Origin: Betaproteobacteria bacterium
GTDB taxonomy: Bacteria > Pseudomonadota > Gammaproteobacteria > Burkholderiales > SG8-39
Reading direction: 5' to 3'
DNA: 41,106 nt
Assembly (NCBI GenBank): GCA_005888925.1
Contig: VBCP01000068.1
Span: 1 to 41,106 of the forward strand
Part shown: positions 23,233 to 31,439 of the stretch, one piece after another
Position numbering within the stretch: position 1 is the first letter of the stretch
Layout of the letters: each line of letters opens with the position of its first letter
Translations under genes and position numbers: made by a program
The notes under the pieces: model-generated
What the model was told of the DNA's origin: nothing
Database searches by the model: none
What the model saw: only the letters and a program-made list of their open reading frames with translations

Positions 23233-23984
23233 GCTCGCAGAAAAGAGTCGCAGTCGTCACCGGCGCCGGCACCGGCATCGGCAAATCCGCCGCGCTCGCC
23301 CTTCTCAAGGACGGCTACCACGTAGCGCTCGTCGGGCGGCGCAAGGAGCTGCTGGAGAAGACAGCCGTCGATTCGGGCGCGAAAGAGCGCGCCATGGTGC
23401 TGCCTGCCGATATCACCCGGCCCGAGAATGTCCACTCGGTGTTTGCGAAGGTCAAGGACCAGTGGGGCCGGCTCGACGTCCTCTTCAACAACGCCGGCAT
23501 GGGCGCGCCGGCGGTGCCGATGGAAGAGCTGCCGCTCGAGACCTGGCGCGCCGTGGTGGAGATCAACCTCAACGCGATGTTCATGTGCACGCAGGAGGCG
23601 ATCCGCATCATGAAGGCGCAGGATCCCAAGGGCGGGCGCATCATCAACAACGGCTCGATTTCGGCGCACGCGCCGCGGCCGCTGTCGGTCGCCTACACCG
23701 CGACCAAGCACGCGGTCACCGGGCTCACCAAGTGCATCTCGCTCGACTGCCGCAAGCACGACATCGCCTGCGGCCAGATCGACATCGGCAACGCCGCGAC
23801 CGAGATGACCGAGCGCATGACCAAGGGCGTGCCGCAGCCGAACGGCAGCACCATGGTCGAGCCGCGCATGGACGTGAAGCACGTCGGCAGCGCGGTGCTC
23901 TATATGGCCAGCCTGCCGCTCGATGCCAACGTGCAGTTCATGACCATCATGGCCAGCAAGATGCCGTTCGTCGGGCGCGGCTGA
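23229..23984 (+). CDS. Short-chain dehydrogenase/reductase
   Basis: 251 residues, classical SDR. Cofactor motif VTGAGTGIGKS, NNAG motif at LDVLFNNAGMG, catalytic Ser in NNGSISAH, and YTATK (Tyr and Lys). GRRKE after strand 2 suggests NADP(H) preference. It probably oxidises or reduces a hydroxy/keto intermediate made with the hydrolase it overlaps. Immediately after it comes the membrane c-di-GMP gene. Confidence 0.9.
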   Translation: MSSQKRVAVVTGAGTGIGKSAALALLKDGYHVALVGRRKELLEKTAVDSGAKERAMVLPADITRPENVHSVFAKVKDQWGRLDVLFNNAGMGAPAVPMEELPLETWRAVVEINLNAMFMCTQEAIRIMKAQDPKGGRIINNGSISAHAPRPLSVAYTATKHAVTGLTKCISLDCRKHDIACGQIDIGNAATEMTERMTKGVPQPNGSTMVEPRMDVKHVGSAVLYMASLPLDANVQFMTIMASKMPFVGRG

Positions 23985-24024
23985 GGAGCGCCCCGCCGGC
24001 GGGCATACAATGCCCGCGGGGAAG

Positions 24025-24029
24025 GGAGG
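24025..24029 (+). promoter_or_regulatory. Shine-Dalgarno pointing to a CTG start
   Basis: GGAGG lies 8 nt before CTG 24038, the only sensibly spaced candidate start for the CHASE protein. A tiny out-of-frame reading frame (ATG 24010, stop TAG 24031-24033) overlaps it. Confidence 0.5.
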
Positions 24030-24037
24030 ATAGTCGC

Positions 24038-27000
24038 CTGCAGCTTGGCGGAACCGATTTGCGCCAGTGGCTGCGCCAGCCGGCCGCGTGGACGATTCTC
24101 GGCATCGGCGCCGTGGTGTCGCTCTTCGCCTGGCGCTCGCTCACCACTGAAGTCGAGCACGCGGCGCGCGCGAGCTTCAACGCGGTCGCCGCCGAATCGC
24201 GCAACGCGATCCAGTCCCGGCTGCGCGACTATCGCGTCATCCTGCTCGGCCTGCAGGGCCTGCTCGAGGCGAAGCCCGACCTCGACCGCGTTGGTTTCGA
24301 GCGCTATATCGAGAACCTGACCTCCGCGCACAGCGCGGGCCAGGTGCGCTCGTTCAGCTATGCGCGGCGCGTGCCGCGTGCGTTGAAAGACGAATACGAG
24401 AAGGCGGTGCGCGCCGACACGAGCTTGCATCCGGCGGGCTACCCGCAGTTCGCGGTGCGCCCGCCGGGAGCGCGCCACGAGTACGTGGTGATCCACTACG
24501 TCTCGCCGTACAAGGGCAACGAAAGAGGCTTGGGGCTCGACCTGATGGCCGATCCGGAAAGGCGCCAGGTCGTCGAGCGCACGCGCGACACGGGCGAGAT
24601 CGTCGCCACCGGACCGATCACCCTCGTCTCCACGGGCGAGCGCGCGGTGAGCATGCGCCTCGCCGTGTATCGCACCGACGCCATGATCACCAGCCTCGAC
24701 CTGCGCCGCGAGATGTTCGGCGGCGTCGCCAACATCACGTTCAGCGTGCGCGACGTCGCCGCCGACATCGTCGCGCGCCACGCTTCGTCCGCGCTGCAGC
24801 TGCGCGTACTCGACGGCGGCGAGGCGCTGTACGAAAGCAGCGCTGCGCCGGCGGCCGCGGGCGCGTTCCGCGTCACGACGCCGCTGGAAGTCGGCGGCCG
24901 CGAGTGGCGGCTCGAATTCAGCGCGCCGCCGGAGCGCTTCCGCACCGCGGGCGACGCGCTGATGCCCTGGCTCGCGCTCATCGGCGGACTCGCCATCAGC
25001 GTGCTGCTGGCGGGACTGGTGGGCTCGCTCGCCACCTCGACGCGGCGCGCGCGCCGCATCGCCCGCGAGATTACGGAAGACCTGCGCCAGAGCCAGGCCG
25101 AACTGCTCGAAGCGCAGCGCAAGACGGAGCTGCTCATTGAAACGCTGCCCAATCCGGTGTTCTTCAAGGGCATCGACGGGCGCTACCTCGGCGTCAACAG
25201 GGCCTGGGAAGTCTTCTTCAAGCGGCCGCGGGCCTCGATCATCGGTCGCCCGGTGCACGATCTCTATCCGCATGCGCCCGAGATCGCCCAGCGTATGCAC
25301 GCTGCCGACCAAAGCCTGTGGGCCGAGCCGGGCACCCAGACCTACGAGGCCTCGCTGACGCTGCCCGACGGCACGCAGCGCGACACGATCTACTACAAGG
25401 CGACCTTTACCGGTCCGCAGGGCGCCGTCGCCGGCCTGATCGGCACGATCATCGACATCACCGAGCGCAAGCAGGCGGAAAAGCGCCAGGCGATGGAGCA
25501 TGCCGTCACGCGCCTGCTCGCGAGCGCCGACACTTCCGGTGCCGCGCTGCCGCAAGTGATCCGCATCATCTGCGAATCCGTAGGCTGGACCTGCGGCGCG
25601 CTCTTGCGTCCGGAGCCGCAGTCCAAGCAACTGCGTTATGCGATCGGCTGGGGCGCGGAGTCGGCCGAAATCCAGCAACAGCTAATGGCGGCGGCGAGGG
25701 ACAAGGTTGACGGCGCCATCAGCTTCCCGCTCCTGCTTGGCACCGAGGTGCTGGGCGTGCTCGCCTTCCTCGGCGCGGCGCACGCGCCGGACCCGCAGCT
25801 CATGGCGATGATGCAGTCGATCGGCAGCCAGGTCGGCCAATACCTGCAGCGCAAGCAGGCCGAGGATGCGCTGCGCTTCGTCGCCACGCACGACTCGCTC
25901 ACCGGCCTGCCCAATCGCATCATGTTCGGACAGCGCCTCGATCACGCCTTGACGCAGGCCAAGCGCCACGGGCGGCGCCTCGCGGTGCTGTTCATCGACC
26001 TCGACCGCTTCAAGAACATCAACGACACGCTCGGCCACGAGTTCGGCGACACCTTGCTGCGCGACGTCGCCCAACGCCTCACGCAGAGCGTGCGCGCAAG
26101 CGACACCATCGGCCGCCTCGGCGGCGACGAGTTCGTGGTGCTGCTCGAAGAAGTCAGCGCGCCGATGCTCATCGTCGGCGTGGCGCAGAAGCTGATCGCC
26201 GCGCTCGCGCAGGGCTTCCCGCTGGCCGGCAAGGAATATCACGTCTCCGCCAGCATCGGCGTCAGCACCTACCCCGACGACGCGCAGGACGCCCAGGAGC
26301 TGCTCAAGAACGCCGATATCGCGATGTACCGCGCGAAGGAACAGGGCCGCAATACGTTCCAGTTCTACGCCGCACAGCACAACATCCACACGGTTGAGCG
26401 CCTGACGCTCGAATCGGGGCTGCGCCGCGCGCTCGAGCGCGGCCAGCTCGTGCTGCACTACCAGCCGCAGGTCGACCTCGCCAGCGGCCGCATCGTCGGA
26501 TTCGAGGCGCTGGTGCGCTGGCAGCACCCGGAGCTCGGCCTGCTGCCGCCGGCGAGCTTCATTGCGATTGCCGAGGAGACCGGCCTGATCGTGCCGATCG
26601 GGCAATGGGTGATGCATGCCGCCTGCGCCACGCAGCGCGCGTGGCGCGAAGCCGGCCACGCGCCGCTGCGCATGTCGGTGAACCTGTCGCCGCGCCAGTT
26701 CCTGCACAGCGGGCTGATCGACGATATCGCCGGACTGGTGCGCGCGAGCGCGGCAGACGCGGCGTTTCTCGAGCTTGAGATCACCGAAGGCATGGTGATG
26801 CAGGACCCGGAGCGCGCGGGCAGCCTGCTGCGGGAAATCCGCAACATCGGCGGCGTGCGCATCGCCATCGACGATTTCGGCACCGGCCATTCCTCGCTCG
26901 CCTACCTCAAGCGCTTCCCGGTGGACAACCTCAAGATTGACCGCTCCTTCATCGCCGATATCCCGGCCGACCGCGGCGACGCCGCGATCACCCAGGCGAT

Positions 27001-27202
27001 CATCGCCATGGGCCACAGCCTGGAGATGAAGGTGATCGCCGAAGGCGTCGAGACGCAAGCGCAGTACGACTTCCTCGTCGCCCAGGGTTGCGACGAGTAC
27101 CAGGGCTATTTCTTCAGCAAGCCGGTGCCCGAAGCGCAGGCGCGCGCGCTGCTGCCGGCCGCGGCGCTAGGCGAGCCTCAGATTCGCTTCACTGCGCGCT
27201 GA
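24038..27202 (+). CDS. CHASE-PAS-GAF-GGDEF-EAL membrane c-di-GMP protein
   Basis: 1054 residues if started at CTG 24038. TM1 about 12-32 (WTILGIGAVVSLFAW), periplasmic CHASE domain about 40-290 (LQGLLEAKPDLDRVGFERYI, RSFSYARRVPR, VVIHYVSPYKGNERGLGLDL), TM2 about 305-330, PAS about 365-475 (LPNPVFFKGIDGRYLGVNRA), GAF about 485-600, GGDEF with intact RLGGDEFVV (about 695), EAL with FEALVRW (about 822), LEITEGM, DDFGTGHSS, KIDRSF, EGVE. Both catalytic halves look active. CHASE domains sense extracellular small molecules. No ATG, GTG or TTG precedes TM1 at a useful position except TTG 24059, which lacks a Shine-Dalgarno; CTG with GGAGG is favoured. Convergent overlap of 14 bp with the next Bug gene. 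Confidence 0.88.
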   Translation: MQLGGTDLRQWLRQPAAWTILGIGAVVSLFAWRSLTTEVEHAARASFNAVAAESRNAIQSRLRDYRVILLGLQGLLEAKPDLDRVGFERYIENLTSAHSAGQVRSFSYARRVPRALKDEYEKAVRADTSLHPAGYPQFAVRPPGARHEYVVIHYVSPYKGNERGLGLDLMADPERRQVVERTRDTGEIVATGPITLVSTGERAVSMRLAVYRTDAMITSLDLRREMFGGVANITFSVRDVAADIVARHASSALQLRVLDGGEALYESSAAPAAAGAFRVTTPLEVGGREWRLEFSAPPERFRTAGDALMPWLALIGGLAISVLLAGLVGSLATSTRRARRIAREITEDLRQSQAELLEAQRKTELLIETLPNPVFFKGIDGRYLGVNRAWEVFFKRPRASIIGRPVHDLYPHAPEIAQRMHAADQSLWAEPGTQTYEASLTLPDGTQRDTIYYKATFTGPQGAVAGLIGTIIDITERKQAEKRQAMEHAVTRLLASADTSGAALPQVIRIICESVGWTCGALLRPEPQSKQLRYAIGWGAESAEIQQQLMAAARDKVDGAISFPLLLGTEVLGVLAFLGAAHAPDPQLMAMMQSIGSQVGQYLQRKQAEDALRFVATHDSLTGLPNRIMFGQRLDHALTQAKRHGRRLAVLFIDLDRFKNINDTLGHEFGDTLLRDVAQRLTQSVRASDTIGRLGGDEFVVLLEEVSAPMLIVGVAQKLIAALAQGFPLAGKEYHVSASIGVSTYPDDAQDAQELLKNADIAMYRAKEQGRNTFQFYAAQHNIHTVERLTLESGLRRALERGQLVLHYQPQVDLASGRIVGFEALVRWQHPELGLLPPASFIAIAEETGLIVPIGQWVMHAACATQRAWREAGHAPLRMSVNLSPRQFLHSGLIDDIAGLVRASAADAAFLELEITEGMVMQDPERAGSLLREIRNIGGVRIAIDDFGTGHSSLAYLKRFPVDNLKIDRSFIADIPADRGDAAITQAIIAMGHSLEMKVIAEGVETQAQYDFLVAQGCDEYQGYFFSKPVPEAQARALLPAAALGEPQIRFTAR

Positions 27203-28148
27203 TCTTCGCGTCGCGAATCAGCCTGCCATAGCGCTCGAGATCCGCGCGGATCAGCGCGGCGAGTTCCTCGGGCGTGCCGGTGACGATATCGTTGCCGCCC
27301 TGCACGGCGATGCGCTCGTGCACGTCCGGCGCGCGCATCGCCTTCACGATCTGCGCATTTAGCCTCTGCACCACCGCGCGCGGCGTTCCCGCTGGGGCGA
27401 GCACCCCCTGCCATTGCGACATGTCGAAGCCGGCGAAGCCCGCCTCCTGCAGCGTCGGCACCTCGGGGAGGGACGACGCCCGCTTCGCGCTCGACACCGC
27501 AAAGGCGCGCAGCTTCCCGGCCCGCACATGCGGCACCGAGGTGATCACCGTGTCGAACATGAACGCGAGCTGCCCGCCGAGGAGATCGGCGAGCGCCGGC
27601 GCGCTGCCCTTGTACGGGATATGGTTGAAGCGCGTCCCGGTCGCGAGGCCGAAGAGCTCGGCGGCAAGATGGTTGCCGCCGCCGATGCCGGTCGAGCCAT
27701 ACGCTAGGCCGCCAGGTTTCGCCCGCGCCGCCGCGACCAAGTCCGCGATGGTTTTGTACGGCGCATCGGCGCGCGTCACCAGGACGTACTGGTACACGGC
27801 GCACTGCGCTACGGGCGCCAGATCGCGCACCGGATCGTAGGGCACCTGCGGATAGAGCACCGGGTTCACCACGATCGGCCCGCTCGCCACGGCGAGCAGC
27901 GTGTAGCCATCAGGCGCGCTCTTCGCTACGAAGTCGGTGCCGATGCCACCGTTCGCGCCGGGCTTGTTCTCGACCACGAAGCTCTGCTTCAGCGCCTCGG
28001 TGAGCTTCTGCGAGAGCGTCCGCGCCCAGATGTCCGCGTTGCCGCCGGCGACGTAAGGCACGACGACGCGCACCGGCTTGTTCGGAAAGTCCTGCGCCGC
28101 CGCCGGGCTCGCGACGAGCGCGAGAAACAGGATGAGCAGTGGTTTCAT
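27189..28148 (-). CDS. Bug/TctC-family periplasmic solute receptor
   Basis: 319 residues, intact. Signal peptide LLILFLALVASPAAA, mature start QDFPNKPVRVVVPYVAGGNAD. Further motifs: GANGGIGTDFVAKSAPDG, VPYDPVRDLAPV, HIPYKGSAPALADLL, VRAGKLRAFAVS and LPEVPTLQEAGFAG. It is divergent from the broken lactonase-type gene, 19 bp apart, so it likely serves that pathway (a pyrone- or dicarboxylate-like ligand would fit). Confidence 0.93.
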   Translation of the reverse strand: MKPLLILFLALVASPAAAQDFPNKPVRVVVPYVAGGNADIWARTLSQKLTEALKQSFVVENKPGANGGIGTDFVAKSAPDGYTLLAVASGPIVVNPVLYPQVPYDPVRDLAPVAQCAVYQYVLVTRADAPYKTIADLVAAARAKPGGLAYGSTGIGGGNHLAAELFGLATGTRFNHIPYKGSAPALADLLGGQLAFMFDTVITSVPHVRAGKLRAFAVSSAKRASSLPEVPTLQEAGFAGFDMSQWQGVLAPAGTPRAVVQRLNAQIVKAMRAPDVHERIAVQGGNDIVTGTPEELAALIRADLERYGRLIRDAKISAQ

Positions 28149-28167
28149 CGGCGCTTATGATAGGCCA
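28149..28167. promoter_or_regulatory. Candidate bidirectional leaderless promoter
   Basis: 19 bp between divergent starts, with TTATGATAGG in the middle. TATGAT (28156-28161, plus) and TATCAT (28162-28157, minus) each match the -10 consensus at 5 of 6 positions. Predicted starts are near 28167-28168 (plus, at the GTG) and about 28150 (minus, beside the ATG). No Shine-Dalgarno and no clear -35 on either strand. Confidence 0.42.
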
Positions 28168-29026
28168 GTGCAAACGCTCGACCGCTCGCACCATGCGCCC
28201 GCGCAGCCGCTGCCGCCGCACGCGGCCGATTGCCACATGCATGTGTTCGAGCCTTTCGAGCTTTACCCGCTTGCGCCGGAGCGCGCCTACAACGTCTGCG
28301 AAGCGCCGCTCCCAGCGCACGAGCGCATGAAGCAGCAAGTGGGTCTCGAGCGCACGGTGTTCGTGCAGGCGAGCGGCCACGGTACCGACAACCGTGCAAT
28401 GCTCGCTGCGCTCGCCGAGCTCGGACCGCGCGGCCGCGGCGCGGCGGTGGTCGCGCCGCAAACGCCGCTCGCCGAGCTGCAGCGCTTGCACAAGAGCGGC
28501 GTGCGCGGCCTGCGGCTCAACCTCTATACCTTCACCGGGCGCCACGTCGGAGAACCGGCGGTGCTGCTGCGAACCTACGAGCGTCTCGTCGCCCCGCTCG
28601 GCTGGCACCTGCAGCTCTTCTGCGATCCCGCTACGCTCACCACGCTCGCTTCGCCCATCGAGCGCTGCAGCGTACCGGTGGTCATATCAGCCGGTGTTCC
28701 AGACGGTGCTCGCGCTCGCGTCCACCGGGCGCGCGTGGGTCAAGCTCGCGGGCGCCGACCGCATCACGCGCAGCACCGCCCGCCTTGCCGATGCCATCCC
28801 CTTCATGCGCGCGCTCGCGCAATCGACGCCGCAGCAGCTGGTGTGGGGCACGGACTGGCCGAACATCGGCTTCCATGCCCGCCAGCAGGTGCACGACGAC
28901 CAGGTGCTGGCGCATCGCCAGCTCGACGCGGGCGAGCTGCTCGATCTGCTGGCCGAGGCCGTTCCCGACGCCGGGGTGCGCCACGCAATCCTGGTGCACA
29001 ACCCCGAGCGGCTTTACGGTTTCTAG
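28168..29026 (+). pseudogene. Lactonase-type amidohydrolase (2-pyrone-4,6-dicarboxylate hydrolase-like) broken by deletion and frameshift
   Basis: From GTG 28168 the first frame reads PPHAADCHMHVFEP (the HxH metal or active-site motif), LERTVFVQASGHGTDN, GVRGLRLNLYT and PVVI at 28686. The next frame then continues QPVFQTVLALASTGRAWVKL, QLVWGTDWPN (catalytic Asp) and HAILVHNPERLYGF to TAG 29026. Relatives carry about 13 residues beginning DHMG or DHFG at the junction; these are missing, implying loss of about 38 nt. That stretch includes an active-site His, so even a frame-corrected product would be inactive. The family hydrolyses PDC in lignin-type aromatic degradation or related lactones. 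The stop overlaps the convergent cupin stop in CTAG. Confidence 0.85.
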
Positions 29027-29391
29027 TCTTCGATGCTCTGGTAAGCCTCGGGACGAAAGCGCGGCGTGCAGATCGCGAAGAACACCAGGTCGTGCTCGCC
29101 CAGGTTGGTGATGCGCTGCCGGCAAAGCGGCGGAATCAGCACCACGTCGCCCGCGCTCACCTCATGCGCCGGCAGCTCGCCGACCTCGACACGCCCGCGC
29201 CCCTCGAGAATTACATAGCGCTCGGTCGTCCCCACCAGCCGATGCCACCGCGTGGTGACGCCGCGCGAGACGCGGGCAAGCGCGATCGAGGCCTCCGGAT
29301 CCTCCGGCGTATTCGCGAGCTCGGTGATGTAACAGCGCTCGGGTGTGTAGAACTCGGCGCTGCGGTCGACCGGCCAGATGGTGGGCTTCAC
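29023..29391 (-). CDS. Small cupin protein
   Basis: 122 residues from GTG 29391, ten bases after the YcaQ-like stop. The barrel motif is TRWHRLVGTTERYVILEGRG (His and Glu of cupin motif 1) and the later part is VLIPPLCRQRITNLGEHDLV (motif 2 with a His). Single-domain cupins of this kind are often of unknown function or act on sugars or small acids. It is the last gene of a five-gene minus-strand run and may not be functionally tied to the neighbouring amidohydrolase, which is on the other strand. Confidence 0.78.
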   Translation of the reverse strand: MKPTIWPVDRSAEFYTPERCYITELANTPEDPEASIALARVSRGVTTRWHRLVGTTERYVILEGRGRVEVGELPAHEVSAGDVVLIPPLCRQRITNLGEHDLVFFAICTPRFRPEAYQSIED

Positions 29392-29401
29392 GCGCCAAAT
29401 A

Positions 29402-30688
29402 TCATGGCAGGGCGCGTTTCGCTCCGCTACCTCGGCGCAGCTTCGCGGCGAGGTCGCCGCGCTCGCCGATTTCCACATGGTCAAGCTGCAGCCAGGCCCG
29501 CAGCTCTTGTAGTTCCTGCGCGAGCGCCGGGATGACGCGCCGCGCGTCGTGTCCCGGCTCGAGATGCGCGCTGCGCACCACCAGGACTTTTCGTTTGCGG
29601 TCGGCCTTGAGGTCGCAGCGCGCGACTAGCCTATCGGCGAGCAGGAACGGGAACACGTAGTAGCCGTACACGCGCTTCGCGATCGGCGTGTAGATCTCGA
29701 TCGTGTAATTCATCCCGAAGAGCCGCCGCAGGCGCCGACGATCCCAGACCAGGGAGTCGAACGGCGTGACGAACGCGCGCGCCTCGACGGTGCTCGGCGG
29801 CTTGACGCCGGGAAAGGCGTACGCCTGCTCCTTCCAGCCGTCCACGCGCGCGGGCACGAGCCGTCGCTCCTCCACTAGCTCGGACAGGAGCCGCGGGGCG
29901 ACCGGCTTCGCGCGCTGGCCGATCGCGCGAGCCCAGCGCCACGGCACGGGCCCGGAGCGATCGCTCCAGCCGTCGATGTAGAAGTAGCTGGTGAGATCAT
30001 CAAAGGTGCCCACGCCGCAAGCTTTTGCGGCGAGCACGATAAGCTGCTTCATCGCCTGATCGCGCGGCGGCGCCGGCGCTTCGCGCGTTTCCCGAGGAAT
30101 GACGCGCTCCGCGAGATCGTAGAGCCGCTCGAAGCCGCGCCGCCCGGCGATGGCGAGGAGCCCGGTGTCGAAGAGATGCTCGAGGGTTTTCTTGCCGATG
30201 CTCCAGCCCCACCAGCTGCCCCCGCGCTTGCCGGGACTGGAGAGCTCGGCGGCCGCGATCGGCCCGCGCTCGGCGACCTCCGCGTACACCCTCGCCATGT
30301 AGGCGCCGCGCCGCAAGCGCATGTATCGCTGCGTCCACTCGGCGTGCTTGTCCATGCGATAGCGCAGTAGCGGATAAAGCGAGACCGGCAGCAGGCACGC
30401 GGCGTGACCCCAGTACTCGAAAAGCTCGCGCTTCTCATAGACGAGTGCGTCGAGCGCCGCGACCGGATAAGGCCCCAGCCGCGCGAACGCCGGCACATAG
30501 TGCGCACGCGCGAGCACATTCACCGAGTCGATCTGGAAGGCGTGGATCTGCGCTGCGAGCCGGCGCAGATGGTCGATCGTCGGCTTGGCGGGCCTGGCAC
30601 CGAAGCCCTGTGATGCGACCGCGAGGCGCCGCGCCTCCGGCAGCGACAGGGTCAGTACGCGAGGCGCAGGCCGAGCAGACGTTCGCAC
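29402..30688 (-). CDS. YcaQ/AlkX-like winged-helix DNA glycosylase (DUF1006 family)
   Basis: 428 residues. The catalytic-type motif QID is at IHAFQIDSVNVLARAHYVPA, as in YcaQ (QxD) rather than AlkZ (QxQ). Further matches: LFEYWGHAACLLP, WWGWSIGKKTLEHLFDTGLL (winged helix), PFDSLVWDRRRLRRLFGMNY and YGYYVFPFLLADRLVARCDL, all hallmarks of the HTH_42 family. These enzymes unhook interstrand crosslinks or remove bulky alkyl bases. GTG 30688 is the start, overlapping the upstream gene by 37 bp; a later internal start cannot be excluded. Confidence 0.88.
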   Translation of the reverse strand: MRTSARPAPRVLTLSLPEARRLAVASQGFGARPAKPTIDHLRRLAAQIHAFQIDSVNVLARAHYVPAFARLGPYPVAALDALVYEKRELFEYWGHAACLLPVSLYPLLRYRMDKHAEWTQRYMRLRRGAYMARVYAEVAERGPIAAAELSSPGKRGGSWWGWSIGKKTLEHLFDTGLLAIAGRRGFERLYDLAERVIPRETREAPAPPRDQAMKQLIVLAAKACGVGTFDDLTSYFYIDGWSDRSGPVPWRWARAIGQRAKPVAPRLLSELVEERRLVPARVDGWKEQAYAFPGVKPPSTVEARAFVTPFDSLVWDRRRLRRLFGMNYTIEIYTPIAKRVYGYYVFPFLLADRLVARCDLKADRKRKVLVVRSAHLEPGHDARRVIPALAQELQELRAWLQLDHVEIGERGDLAAKLRRGSGAKRALP

Positions 30689-31425
30689 TTTTCGATCACG
30701 TAGCGCACCTTGTCGCGCAACACTGGGTCGTTGGTGCGCTTGAGGTGCGTGGCGACAACGGCCGGCTCGAGGAGCAGCAACGCGAAGAGCTCGGCGCGCT
30801 CTTCATGCGGATAGGTTTCGGAATACGCGTTGAGGAAGCCGGGCCTGCCGCTGCCGATCGCCGAGCGATTCATGCGCTCGCCGTAGCTCTCGGCGTACCC
30901 GGCGCCGAAGCGCTGCCGCCATTGCGCATCCTCGTAAGTGTTGAAGCGATATTCGATCAGGTGATAGAGCTCGTGCAGAAAAAGGTGCTGCACATCCCCA
31001 GGGTTAGTGCCGCCCTCGCCCACGTCGAGCATCAAGAGGTCGAGCGGCGGCACCGGGATGCCACCGATCCTTTGCGTTCCGGCCATGGCACGGCTGCACA
31101 GGATGGCGTAGCGCAATCTCAGCCTGCGCAGCGAGGCATCCGGCAGCTTGGCGAACGCCGGGGCGATGCTGCGTGCGATGGCACGGCTTGCGTCGCGTGA
31201 CACGGCCCCGCAGAAATATCGTCCGCCGCCCGGCCGGGTATCCCTCTCGACATAGCCGATGTTGATGCCCAGCGTGCCGAGCCGCGGCTCCAGCGCCGCC
31301 GCATCGAGCAGGCGCAGGCTATCGATGTACGTCTCCTTCGCGGCCTGCTGCTCCGAGACGTTCTGCGCTTGGGCAACGCCGAGCGCGGCGAGCATGAGAG
31401 CGAGAAGGAGGGGCGCGGTCAACAT
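30652..31425 (-). CDS. Exported HExxH putative metallopeptidase-like protein
   Basis: 257 residues. Signal peptide MLTAPLLLALMLAALGVAQA. A zinc-peptidase-like motif HELYHLIEYR (HExxH) lies at about 150-160, followed after about 50 residues by YPHEERAELFALLLLEPA, which could give the third ligand (Glu) as in gluzincins. The protein has several Cys (FCGAV, AILCSRA, EKCERL) that may form disulfides. I do not recognise a named family. It lies 14 bp after the MTHFR-like gene and overlaps the glycosylase gene. Confidence 0.7.
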   Translation of the reverse strand: MLTAPLLLALMLAALGVAQAQNVSEQQAAKETYIDSLRLLDAAALEPRLGTLGINIGYVERDTRPGGGRYFCGAVSRDASRAIARSIAPAFAKLPDASLRRLRLRYAILCSRAMAGTQRIGGIPVPPLDLLMLDVGEGGTNPGDVQHLFLHELYHLIEYRFNTYEDAQWRQRFGAGYAESYGERMNRSAIGSGRPGFLNAYSETYPHEERAELFALLLLEPAVVATHLKRTNDPVLRDKVRYVIEKCERLLGLRLAY

Positions 31426-31439
31426 GCGCCCACACTATC

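Noticed and set aside
23462..24037. Upstream extension of the CHASE protein across the SDR gene
   Set aside because: The SDR in the other frame has all its motifs; the extension is out-of-frame SDR code.
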